Source: Candidatus Cloacimonadota bacterium
GTDB taxonomy: Bacteria; Cloacimonadota; Cloacimonadia; Cloacimonadales; TCS61
DNA length: 27,342 nucleotides
NCBI GenBank assembly: GCA_021108055.1
Contig: JAIORR010000233.1
Coordinates: forward strand, 1 to 27,342
Direction of reading: 5' to 3'
Positions within the stretch are counted from its first letter, which is position 1, and each line of letters begins with the position of its first letter. Under the pieces are notes generated by a model, which was not told where the DNA came from, made no database searches, and worked only from the letters and a program-made list of their open reading frames with translations. The position numbers and the translations under genes were made by a program. This document shows, piece by piece, positions 14,763 to 22,348 of this stretch.

Positions 14763-16004
14763 ATGAAGATTCAACCAGATGAAATAAGTTCGATACTAAA
14801 AGATAAAATAAACGATTTTAAATTCGAGATCGATATTGCCGAAACAGGAAAAGTAGTTCAGGTCGGCGATGGAATAGCCCGCATTTATGGAATGGATAAT
14901 GTAATGGCTGGCGAAATGATCGAATTTACAGGCGGTGTTGTTGGTATGGCTCTGAACCTTGAAGAAGATAATGTCGGGTGCATAATATTTGGTGAAACCA
15001 GAAAGATCAAAGAAGGTGATATTGCCAAAAGGACAAAGAAGATACTCCAGGTTCCCGTGGGGGAAGAAATGTTGGGTCGTGTTATTAATGCTTTGGGGCA
15101 TCCTATCGATGGAAAAGGTGAAATTAAAGCAGATGAATATAAACCGATAGAAAGAAAAGCTCTTGGAATTATTCAAAGGCAGCCTGTAAAAGAACCATTG
15201 CAGACTGGCTTGAAAGCGATCGATTCGATGATACCGATAGGTAGAGGACAAAGGGAATTAATTATTGGTGACCGGCAAACAGGAAAATCTGCTATCGCCA
15301 TCGATACGATCATAAACCAGAAAGATTCGGATATTATTTGTATCTATGTTGCCATCGGACAGAAAAAATCTTCCGTGGCTAAAATAGTTAAAACATTAGA
15401 AGCACACCAGGCTATGGATTATACGATAATTGTTACGGCATCGGCATCCGAATCGGCATCTCTAAGATACCTTGCTCCTTATGCAGGTTGTACGGTCGGA
15501 GAATTTTTCCGGGACAACGGAAAACATGCTCTCATAATCTATGATGATCTTTCCAAACACGCTGTTTCATATCGTGAACTATCACTTCTGCTCAGGAGAC
15601 CTCCAGGACGTGAAGCATATCCCGGCGATGTATTTTATCTGCATTCGAGGCTTCTGGAAAGAGCTTCCAAACTAAGCAATGAACTTGGCGGCGGTTCTCT
15701 TACTGCACTTCCTATCATAGAAACTCAGGCAGATGATATAACAGCTTACATTCCAACCAATGTGATTTCTATTACAGATGGGCAGATATATCTTGGCAGC
15801 CGTTTGTTTTATTCGGGGATAAGACCTGCCATTAATGCCGGACTTTCTGTTTCCCGCGTTGGCGGAAGTGCACAGATCAAAGCAATGAAAAGCGTTACCG
15901 GACAGCTTCGTCTCGACCTTGCTCAATATGCGGAATTGGAAGCATTCTCGATAAGGCAACTCAGGCTCAGCTTCGACGCGGTGAAAGACTTGTGGAAATT
16001 CTAA
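14763..16004 (+). CDS. atpA: F-type ATP synthase subunit alpha, N-terminal part (frameshifted)
   Basis: This frame covers residues 1-395 of the alpha subunit, then 18 wrong residues before a premature stop. The beta-barrel domain, nucleotide-binding P-loop GDRQTGKS (169-176) and catalytic-interface segment (VSRVGGSAQIKAMKSV) are intact. After LAQYAELEAF (F395) the frame is lost: the conserved QFxSD stretch that should follow is absent and the next conserved residues, LDKATQAQ, appear in the -1 frame. The C-terminal domain continues there to 16243. The pattern fits a 19-nt deletion; restoring 19 nt gives a 499-residue protein, a normal size. A cell lacking intact alpha would lack ATP synthase, so a sequence or assembly error, or a very recent mutation, is likely. 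Confidence 0.9.
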   Translation: MKIQPDEISSILKDKINDFKFEIDIAETGKVVQVGDGIARIYGMDNVMAGEMIEFTGGVVGMALNLEEDNVGCIIFGETRKIKEGDIAKRTKKILQVPVGEEMLGRVINALGHPIDGKGEIKADEYKPIERKALGIIQRQPVKEPLQTGLKAIDSMIPIGRGQRELIIGDRQTGKSAIAIDTIINQKDSDIICIYVAIGQKKSSVAKIVKTLEAHQAMDYTIIVTASASESASLRYLAPYAGCTVGEFFRDNGKHALIIYDDLSKHAVSYRELSLLLRRPPGREAYPGDVFYLHSRLLERASKLSNELGGGSLTALPIIETQADDITAYIPTNVISITDGQIYLGSRLFYSGIRPAINAGLSVSRVGGSAQIKAMKSVTGQLRLDLAQYAELEAFSIRQLRLSFDAVKDLWKF

Positions 16005-16243
16005 AACAGGATCAATATTCACCACTGCCTGTAGAAAAGCAGATATTCATTATCTTTATGGCAAACGAAGGCTATCTTGACGAGATCGAAATTAACGATG
16101 TTAAGAAGGTAGAAGAAGAACTTTATTCAACCCTTGATTCCGAATATAAAGAATTTATGAAAAGTATGATAAAAGATAAGATTACAGATGAAATGAAAGA
16201 AGCAATGCGCAAAATCTGTAAAAAGGTTTTAAAGAAGTTCTAA
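15947..16243 (+). pseudogene. atpA: atpA C-terminal remainder, out of frame
   Basis: From 15947 the frame encodes LDKATQAQLRRGERLVEILKQ and the rest of the alpha C-terminal helical domain, ending in a lysine-rich tail at 16243. No good ribosome-binding site precedes it; the first possible start is a GTG at 15992, which would omit the first 15 codons. It is best seen as the displaced end of atpA. The reading frame is free of stops and well conserved, so any real lesion must be recent. The atpG start follows nine nt later. Confidence 0.88.
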
Positions 16244-16252
16244 GGAAATCAA

Positions 16253-17104
16253 ATGGCGAACATCAAAGAAATAAAAATGCGAATAGAAAGCGTTAAAAAC
16301 ACCAGGCAAATTACGAATGCCATGAGGATGGTTGCTGCTGCTAAATTACGAAAAGCTCAGGAGAACATCATTAAAGCACGCCCTTATGCTGACCATATCA
16401 ATAATATGCTTCGAATGATAAAACTCAAGAATAAAGCAACAGATCATCCGATTCTTACAAATGTTGAAGGTAAAGGAAAAAGTGCATTCATAATTGTAAC
16501 TTCCGATAGAGGACTTTGCGGCTCATTTAATTCACAGATCATACGTAAAGCACTAAAACATATTGAACAACATCCCGATGCAGATCTTATATGTATCGGA
16601 AAAAAAAGTTATGATTATTTCAGAAAACATTCCACAAATGTTACAGAAAAATATATAAATCTTTTCAATGAAATGGATTTCAGTGTTTCCAGCGATGTTG
16701 CTGAAAAGATTCTTGAATTATATCTTGATCAGAATTATAAAAAGATCGATATTTTATATAATGAATTCAAATCTGCAATTCAGCAAGATATTATCGTAAA
16801 GCAGCTTCTTCCTGTTAAGCCAATTGAAATGGAAGATGTAACGAATTTGGATTTTCTATATGAACCTGATGAGGATACGATCATTGAAGAAATTGGAAGA
16901 AAACATATTAAAGTGGAAATCTGGAGGATAATGTTAGAATCTTCTGCAGCAGAGCAAGGTGCCAGAATGACCGCAATGGATTCTGCAACGGATAATGCTA
17001 CCGATTTAATAGGAGAATTAACATTAAGATATAACAGGGTAAGACAAGCAAGTATAACAACAGAAATTATAGAAATAGCTTCGGGAGCTGAAGCTTTGCA
17101 ATAG
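16253..17104 (+). CDS. atpG: F-type ATP synthase subunit gamma
   Basis: A 283-residue central-shaft subunit. The N-terminal helix has the family pattern IKMRIESVKNTRQITNAMRMVAAAKLRKAQ. The centre carries the Rossmann-like segment ITSDRGLCGSFN (seen here as VTSDRGLCGSFN), and the C-terminal helix has the conserved AEQGARMTAMDSATDNA...LTLRYNRVRQASITTEIIEIASGAEAL. The two long helices form the coiled coil that turns inside alpha3-beta3. Length is typical. It follows the atpA remainder by nine nt with AAGGAAAT as a ribosome-binding site. Confidence 0.96.
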   Translation: MANIKEIKMRIESVKNTRQITNAMRMVAAAKLRKAQENIIKARPYADHINNMLRMIKLKNKATDHPILTNVEGKGKSAFIIVTSDRGLCGSFNSQIIRKALKHIEQHPDADLICIGKKSYDYFRKHSTNVTEKYINLFNEMDFSVSSDVAEKILELYLDQNYKKIDILYNEFKSAIQQDIIVKQLLPVKPIEMEDVTNLDFLYEPDEDTIIEEIGRKHIKVEIWRIMLESSAAEQGARMTAMDSATDNATDLIGELTLRYNRVRQASITTEIIEIASGAEALQ

Positions 17105-17134
17105 AAAAAAAGATTGGAGAATTAAGAGGTTAAT

Positions 17135-18649
17135 ATGAGTGAAGGAAAAGTTATTCAGGTTATTGGACCCACGGTCGATGTAGAATTCCCGGAGGGACAT
17201 CTTCCTGCAATATATAACGCATTAAAAATAGAAAGAAAAGACCTTCCGACGTTGGTTCTGGAAGTTCAATTGCATCTCGGAGAGAACAAAGTTCGTACGG
17301 TTGCAATGGATTCAACAGATGGTTTGGTTAGAGGTAAAAAGGTTGTTGATACCGGTGAACCGATATCAGTTCCGGTAGGCGAAGAGGTTCTCGGCAGGAT
17401 CATAAATGTTGTTGGCGAGCCCATAGATGAACAAGGTCCGATCAAAACAGAACAAAGATATCCTATTCATCGTCAGGCACCTGTTTTTGAAAATCTTTCA
17501 ACAGAAGAAGAAGTTCTTGAAACGGGAATAAAGGTCATCGATCTTATCGAACCTTATTCAAAAGGAGGAAAGATAGGACTTTTTGGGGGTGCAGGTGTTG
17601 GAAAAACTGTTCTTATCCAGGAATTGATAAGAAATATTGCGATCGAGCATGGAGGATATTCCGTATTTTCCGGAGTTGGAGAAAGAACGCGGGAAGGAAA
17701 TGATCTCTGGCTCGAGATGAAACAATCCGGTGTGATTGACAAGACTGCTCTCGTTTTCGGACAGATGAATGAACCACCAGGAGCACGGCAAAGAGTAGGG
17801 TTGAGCGGACTTACGATTGCAGAATATTTCCGTGATGTTTCAAAACAAGATGTTCTTCTTTTTATTGATAATATTTTCCGTTTCACACAAGCAGGTTCAG
17901 AGGTTTCCGCCCTTCTCGGAAGAATGCCGTCTGCTGTGGGATATCAACCGACACTTGCTACGGAAATGGGTATTCTTCAGGAAAGAATAACTTCTACCAA
18001 AGATGGATCGATAACATCTGTTCAGGCTATTTATGTCCCCGCAGATGATCTCACCGATCCGGCTCCGGCTACTACATTCTCTCATCTCGATGCAACAACG
18101 GTGCTTGATAGAAAGATTGTTGAACTCGGTATTTATCCCGCTGTAGATCCACTCGATTCCACCAGCCGTATTCTCGATCCGAAAATTATCGGAGACGATC
18201 ATTATTATATTGCACGTGAAACTCAAAGAATTATCCAGAAATACAAAGATCTGCAGGATATTATTGCCATTCTTGGAATGGATGAACTTTCTGAAGATGA
18301 TAAAATTACAGTAAATCGAGCTAGAAAACTTGAAAGATTCTTCTCGCAACCATTTTTTGTTGCAGAGGAATTTACAAATACGGCAGGAATATATGTTCCC
18401 CTGAAAGAAACCATCGAAAGTTTCAAAGCTATTCTAAATGGTGACTGTGACGATTGGCCGGAACAGGCTTTTTTATATGTGGGAAACATCGAATCTGCAG
18501 AAGAAAAAGCACATAGAATCATGAATGGAACCACAAAAGTAAAAGAATCTAAAGAATCCGTTTCCGGTATTTCCATGACAGGAAGAAGCAAAACCGAACC
18601 GATGATAAAACCGGTTTCTCATCGTAAGAAGAAGAGAAAGAAAAAATAA
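17135..18649 (+). CDS. atpD: F-type ATP synthase subunit beta with basic C-terminal tail
   Basis: A 504-residue catalytic subunit. The P-loop GGAGVGKT is at 151-158, followed by GERTREGNDL with the catalytic glutamate region, the LLFIDNIFRFTQAG Walker B segment and the regulatory MDELSEDD loop (DELSEED type). Normal beta subunits end near residue 465, after the FLYVGNIESAEEKAHRIM-like helix. Here about 41 more residues follow, low in hydrophobic residues and ending in HRKKKRKKK. The tail is in frame, free of stops and meets atpC with a 2-nt gap, so it looks like a genuine extension. Its function is unknown; binding to membrane lipid, nucleic acid or an inhibitory role are only guesses. Confidence 0.96.
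   Translation: MSEGKVIQVIGPTVDVEFPEGHLPAIYNALKIERKDLPTLVLEVQLHLGENKVRTVAMDSTDGLVRGKKVVDTGEPISVPVGEEVLGRIINVVGEPIDEQGPIKTEQRYPIHRQAPVFENLSTEEEVLETGIKVIDLIEPYSKGGKIGLFGGAGVGKTVLIQELIRNIAIEHGGYSVFSGVGERTREGNDLWLEMKQSGVIDKTALVFGQMNEPPGARQRVGLSGLTIAEYFRDVSKQDVLLFIDNIFRFTQAGSEVSALLGRMPSAVGYQPTLATEMGILQERITSTKDGSITSVQAIYVPADDLTDPAPATTFSHLDATTVLDRKIVELGIYPAVDPLDSTSRILDPKIIGDDHYYIARETQRIIQKYKDLQDIIAILGMDELSEDDKITVNRARKLERFFSQPFFVAEEFTNTAGIYVPLKETIESFKAILNGDCDDWPEQAFLYVGNIESAEEKAHRIMNGTTKVKESKESVSGISMTGRSKTEPMIKPVSHRKKKRKKK
18208..18223 (+). other. Degenerate parS-like sequence inside atpD
   Basis: TATTGCACGTGAAACT matches parS TGTTNCACGTGAAACA at all but two defined positions (2 and 16), with the central CACGTGAAAC intact. 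It codes for a conserved IARET segment of the beta subunit, so protein constraint may explain it. ParB tolerates some outer mismatches in other species. Confidence 0.3.
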
Positions 18650-18651
18650 AT

Positions 18652-19050
18652 ATGAGTAAAATAAAATTAACCGTGGTTCAACCTTTTCAAACAAAGATAA
18701 AAGGTGATTTTGATCATATAATTATTCCCGGAGTTGATGGAGATTTCGGAATTGATAGTGGGCATACTCCATTCATCACAAAAATAAGACCGGGAAACTT
18801 GAAACTTTATTTAGGAAGGAATATAGAGAAATATGCAATTCATGATGGATTTGTGACTGTAGAAAATGACCAGGTTACAATTGTTTGTGAGATTATGGAA
18901 AGAGATAACGAAATTAATGCGAAAAGAGCTCAAGAATCAAAAGAAAGAGCTGAAAAAAGACTGAAAAGTTCTTCAGAAGAAATTGATTTTCGTAGAGCTG
19001 AAATTGCTCTGAAAAAAGCATTAGTGCGATTGGGAATTGTAAAAAATTAA
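18652..19050 (+). CDS. atpC: F-type ATP synthase subunit epsilon
   Basis: A 132-residue epsilon subunit. The N-terminal beta-sandwich has the family pattern VDGDFGIDSGHTPFITKIRPGNLKL, followed by a YAIHDGFVTVENDQVTIV strand pair and a C-terminal two-helix hairpin rich in K/R/E (residues about 90-132). It couples the gamma shaft to the c ring and can inhibit ATP hydrolysis when its helices extend. It ends the atp operon: the next gene begins about 50 nt later and encodes an unrelated protein. No terminator hairpin is evident in that gap. Confidence 0.94.
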   Translation: MSKIKLTVVQPFQTKIKGDFDHIIIPGVDGDFGIDSGHTPFITKIRPGNLKLYLGRNIEKYAIHDGFVTVENDQVTIVCEIMERDNEINAKRAQESKERAEKRLKSSSEEIDFRRAEIALKKALVRLGIVKN

Positions 19051-19100
19051 TTATTTTAAAAAAATATTTGGATAAAACTATTTTTAAAAAACAAATAAAG

Positions 19101-20324
19101 ATGAGTAATATAAAAATTCTTTTTCTGATTTTATTAATTCTATGTTTTTGGAATTGTTCAAAAAAAATTGAAAAGGAGAATTCTGAAAATGAAAAAATTG
19201 GTGAAAGTTTCAAAACAGAAAAAGTTGATACCATAAAATATAAAGAAACAGCAAATAAAAATAAAGAAAAAATAAAATTTAAGAAAAAGAAAAATCTGAA
19301 AATTAATTTTACCCGCGGGATATATCTTACTGCATATACAGTTGCATCAAAATATTTTTATTCAATATTAGATAGTGCAGAAGCTGCAGAAATAAACACT
19401 GTAATTTTCGACCTAAAAAACATGAATGGGACCATTTTCTTTTCAATGCACCAAAAAGACTCCCTGACGCACAAAAAATCAAATCCGATAATCAGTATTC
19501 CTAAGGTCACAAAAACGCTCCACGATCGAAATATGAAAGCTGTTGCAAGGGTGGTAATGTTCCATGATCAGTTTTTCGCAGAAAATGATTCTCTTCTCAG
19601 ACCTCAAAAAAATGATGGATCAGCATGGCAGGAAAGTATAAAAAAAAAACCTTCGTGGTTAGATCCGTCAAATCCAAAAGTTCAAAAAGATCTTTTAACA
19701 ATAATTTCGGAAGCAGCAAAACAAGGAGTAGATGAAATTCAATTAGATTATATTAGATTTCCGACTCAGGGAAAATTATCCGAGGCTATTTTTAATTTCC
19801 AGGTGGAAGATTCATTATTTGCTTTGTCGGATAGTAATTATGTTGCAAGGGAAAAGAGAGATATAATTAAAGATTTCCTGGTTAAGGCTAAGAGGATTTG
19901 TTTGGAATACAATGTAACTCTTACGGGTGATGTGTTTGCAATAGTTGCCTGGCAGAGAGAGATCGATATAAAGAATACAGGGCAAGATATTAAGGTGATG
20001 ACGGAGTATCTTGATGCATTACACCCGATGATCTATTCTTCTCATTTTTTTAATAATTTTGGATATAGAGAGGACATCCCAAATGAGCCTTATTATATTG
20101 TTTACAAGGCAACAAAACTGGCACAAAAATATACAAACAAAAATTGTATGGTTATCCCCTACATTCAGTCGAATTCATGGAAGGTTAACTATAAACAGGA
20201 ATACATTATTTCGCAGATAAAAGCGATTGAAAACACAAATGCTAACGGGTATATTCTTTGGAACGCATCGAATAAATATTATAGAACATTAAGGTGGATA
20301 AAAAAATTTAATAATTCAAAATAA
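19101..20324 (+). CDS. Putative glycoside hydrolase, DUF4015 type, secreted or lipoprotein
   Basis: A 407-residue protein. A hydrophobic N-terminal signal (about 4-17) ends in CFWNCSKK; the last cysteine could be a lipidation site, but the residues before it are unusual for a lipobox. A K/E-rich linker (about 19-70) leads to a TIM-barrel-like domain of the DUF4015 putative glycosidase family: TRGIYLTAYTV, INTVIFDLKNMNG, the diagnostic GVDEIQLDYIRFP, TGDVFAIVAW and LDALHPMIYSSH. The acidic residues in DLK and LDYIRFP are probable active-site residues. The substrate is unknown, perhaps a cell-surface polysaccharide. I chose the ATG at 19101; a TTG at 19068 would add 11 residues in front of the signal. 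Confidence 0.8.
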   Translation: MSNIKILFLILLILCFWNCSKKIEKENSENEKIGESFKTEKVDTIKYKETANKNKEKIKFKKKKNLKINFTRGIYLTAYTVASKYFYSILDSAEAAEINTVIFDLKNMNGTIFFSMHQKDSLTHKKSNPIISIPKVTKTLHDRNMKAVARVVMFHDQFFAENDSLLRPQKNDGSAWQESIKKKPSWLDPSNPKVQKDLLTIISEAAKQGVDEIQLDYIRFPTQGKLSEAIFNFQVEDSLFALSDSNYVAREKRDIIKDFLVKAKRICLEYNVTLTGDVFAIVAWQREIDIKNTGQDIKVMTEYLDALHPMIYSSHFFNNFGYREDIPNEPYYIVYKATKLAQKYTNKNCMVIPYIQSNSWKVNYKQEYIISQIKAIENTNANGYILWNASNKYYRTLRWIKKFNNSK

Positions 20325-20340
20325 TGTTTCACGTGAAACA
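20325..20340. other. parS centromere site
   Basis: TGTTTCACGTGAAACA is a perfect 16-bp palindrome and an exact match to the bacterial chromosomal parS consensus TGTTNCACGTGAAACA. It lies in the 33-bp gap between two convergent genes, directly after the stop codon of the DUF4015 gene and 11 kb from parB. It is the expected loading site for the ParB encoded here, and suggests the origin is not far away. Confidence 0.95.
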
Positions 20341-20357
20341 TAAACTGCAAAAAACTG

Positions 20358-21029
20358 CTATTTTTCATTAATCACTTTTTTTGTAATGATTGTTTCTATC
20401 TCGGTATTTGTCTTTGCTGTTCTTAAGATGTTCAGGATTTCGTCGTTCATAATTAATTTTGATATATATGATATCGAAAACAAATGCTGGATATCATTAT
20501 GGAGCAAAAGCATGAAGAACAATTTCACGGGTTGATTGTCGAGTGCATCAAATTCAATATCGTTTTTTGATCTTCCGAATATTATTGAAGGTTTCTTTAT
20601 TTTCGAGGGATGTAAATGGCGTGGATGAAGTAATGCAACTCCCTTTCCTATTGCTGTGGAAACAAGTTCTTCTCGAGCAACTACAACCTGATATAACCAT
20701 CTATGATCTCTTACGATTTTCAGATTTTTTGCACATTTTGACATCTCTGCTATTGCCTCATATTTATTATCAGCATCAAATTCGAGATGAATATATTTTG
20801 GTTTAAAATAATCAGAAAATCTACATACAGATCGTTTTAAAGCAAGCTTCTCTATCTCTCTATCGTTTAAGTTTGCTAACCATTCATCAACTTCTGCCTT
20901 ATCGATCTGGTAAGTGTTGCCTCTTTTTATAGCTTTAAACACTTTAGACTTTATCATTTCGCGAATAACAGAATCATTTACTTTGAGAAAATTAGCAGCT
21001 TGCCTTAAAGTTAAAAATTCTTTTTCCAT
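20358..21029 (-). CDS. HTH regulator fused to a PTS EIIA domain
   Basis: A 223-residue protein and the only minus-strand gene. Residues 1-55 form an excisionase/MerR-like helix-turn-helix (LTLRQAANFLKVNDSVIREMIKSKVFKAIKRGNTYQI). Residues about 75-220 form a PTS IIA domain of the fructose/Ntr type, with REELVSTAIGKGVALLHP in the place of REx3STxIGxGxAxPH; H135 would be the phosphorylated histidine. Such fusions sense PTS phosphorylation and bind DNA, but no sugar-transporting PTS genes are in the window, so an EIIA-Ntr-like signalling role is more likely. GGGAG precedes the ATG. The divergent region to lptE holds an inverted repeat that could be its operator. Confidence 0.82.
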   Translation of the reverse strand: MEKEFLTLRQAANFLKVNDSVIREMIKSKVFKAIKRGNTYQIDKAEVDEWLANLNDREIEKLALKRSVCRFSDYFKPKYIHLEFDADNKYEAIAEMSKCAKNLKIVRDHRWLYQVVVAREELVSTAIGKGVALLHPRHLHPSKIKKPSIIFGRSKNDIEFDALDNQPVKLFFMLLLHNDIQHLFSISYISKLIMNDEILNILRTAKTNTEIETIITKKVINEK

Positions 21030-21082
21030 ATCTTACTCCCTTATAATATTTATTTTACCTTAATTGGTTTTATGTGTTTTTT

Positions 21083-21113
21083 CTGTCAAGCATTACGAGT
21101 ATTTTCTTGACAG
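21083..21113. promoter_or_regulatory. Inverted repeat with divergent -35-like boxes
   Basis: CTGTCAAG (21083-21090) and CTTGACAG (21106-21113) are perfect reverse complements, centred 23 bp apart, about two helical turns. Each arm contains TTGACA read outwards, so they may be -35 boxes of divergent promoters for the HTH-EIIA gene and the lptE-like gene. They may equally be half-sites of an operator. No strong -10 was found at the right distance on either side. Confidence 0.45.
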
Positions 21114-21140
21114 ATTTATACATTTCAAATTGCTAAATCT

Positions 21141-21629
21141 ATGAAATATTTTGTAATAATTGTAGTTGTATTAGTAATAAGTTCTTGCAGTTATTCGGTT
21201 TATTCGAGTGGATATCCTCACTTGAAGACGATCATGATTCAACCGTTTATTAATAATTCAACTAATTATGAGTTAGACGAGATTGTTTTCAACAGTCTGT
21301 CAGATTATTTTAATAATGACGGCAGATTAAAAATTGTCGGGCTTTCTCCCGATTGTCAGCTTGAAGGTGAAATCTTGGATTACTCAAACAATATTATCAC
21401 CTACGAAGGCGCTGATGTAGATGAATATGAAGTCAGAATACTTTTTAAGGTCGTTTTTAGTGACTTAAAGAAAAACAATGTTATCTGGCAAAATAACACA
21501 ATTGCATTATCTGAAACATATTCCTCTGTAAGCACTACAAGTAATTATTCTACTGAAGAAGAAGCTCAGAAAAAAATAATAAAAGATCTTTTCGATATGA
21601 TTCTCAGGGAAAGTCTTGAAGAATGGTAA
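21141..21629 (+). CDS. lptE: LptE-like outer-membrane assembly lipoprotein
   Basis: A 162-residue protein with a lipoprotein signal: hydrophobic residues 4-13 and lipobox ISSC, Cys16 being the lipidated residue. The mature part has the LptE family pattern YSVYSSGYPHLKTIMIQPFINNSTNYELDEIVFNSLSDYF, then a DCQLEGEILDYSN strand and a C-terminal helix. LptE plugs and stabilises the LptD barrel that inserts lipopolysaccharide into the outer membrane. LptD is not in the window. No ribosome-binding site is visible before the ATG, so a leaderless or very short leader mRNA is possible. It overlaps the next gene by seven bases and heads an apparent envelope operon. Confidence 0.8.
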   Translation: MKYFVIIVVVLVISSCSYSVYSSGYPHLKTIMIQPFINNSTNYELDEIVFNSLSDYFNNDGRLKIVGLSPDCQLEGEILDYSNNIITYEGADVDEYEVRILFKVVFSDLKKNNVIWQNNTIALSETYSSVSTTSNYSTEEEAQKKIIKDLFDMILRESLEEW

Positions 21630-22342
21630 GAATAAATAAATATCTCGCTCAATGCAATCTTGGTTCACGAAGAAAAGTAGAGGAATTCATAAAAGAAGGT
21701 AAAATAACTCTTAATGGAAAAATAGTAAAAGATCTTTCAGTAAAGATAGACCCCAAGAATGATATTATCGAATATGATAAAAAAAAAATTGAATTTAATT
21801 TTGAAAAAATGTATTTAATGCTGAATAAACCTAAAAAATACATTACAACAAAATTTGATGAATTTAGCAGAAATACTGTTTATCAATTGCTTCCGGATTT
21901 TGATCAAAATATATTCTCCGTAGGAAGATTAGATTATATGTCGGAAGGATTACTTATTTTTACCAACGATGGTGACTTTGCGAATAAGATCATTCATCCT
22001 CGAAATAAATTTCCAAAAGTGTATAAAGTGATCATTAAAGGATCTTTGAGCATTGAGAAAATAAATCAACTTAGAAGCGGTATTATGATCGACGGTATAA
22101 AAACTCGACCTGCAATTGTTCATAAAAAAAAATCTGACAGCAATACTTCTACTTTTAGAATAACGATTTATGAAGGAAGAAAACGGCAAATTCGATATAT
22201 GATAAAAAGTGTTGGTTCAGAGGTTTTGGAATTAAAGAGATTACAGATCGGTAACATTAAATTAGGTAAACTTCCGTTAGGAATGTGGCGAATGTTAAAG
22301 CCTTCGGAAATAGAATCTTTTAATAATAAAAGGAAAATTTAA
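21623..22342 (+). CDS. rluB: Pseudouridine synthase, RsuA/RluB family
   Basis: A 239-residue enzyme. An N-terminal S4 RNA-binding domain (VRINKYLAQCNLGSRRKVEEFIKEGKITLNGK, residues 2-33) is followed by the catalytic domain with GRLDYMSEGLLIFTNDGDF, in which the Asp of RLD is the catalytic residue. The later segments RNKFPKVYKV and EGRKRQIRYM are typical of the family. It isomerises a uridine in 23S (RluB/E) or 16S (RsuA) rRNA; RluB is my preferred guess but the target cannot be decided from sequence. It overlaps the lptE-like gene by seven bases and ends six nt before the YchF-like gene. Confidence 0.85.
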   Translation: MVRINKYLAQCNLGSRRKVEEFIKEGKITLNGKIVKDLSVKIDPKNDIIEYDKKKIEFNFEKMYLMLNKPKKYITTKFDEFSRNTVYQLLPDFDQNIFSVGRLDYMSEGLLIFTNDGDFANKIIHPRNKFPKVYKVIIKGSLSIEKINQLRSGIMIDGIKTRPAIVHKKKSDSNTSTFRITIYEGRKRQIRYMIKSVGSEVLELKRLQIGNIKLGKLPLGMWRMLKPSEIESFNNKRKI

Positions 22343-22348
22343 AATATC

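Noticed and set aside
15940..15960. Programmed frameshifting as an explanation for the atpA break
   Set aside because: There is no X XXY YYZ slippery heptamer, and a frameshift product would still lack the conserved QFxSD residues.
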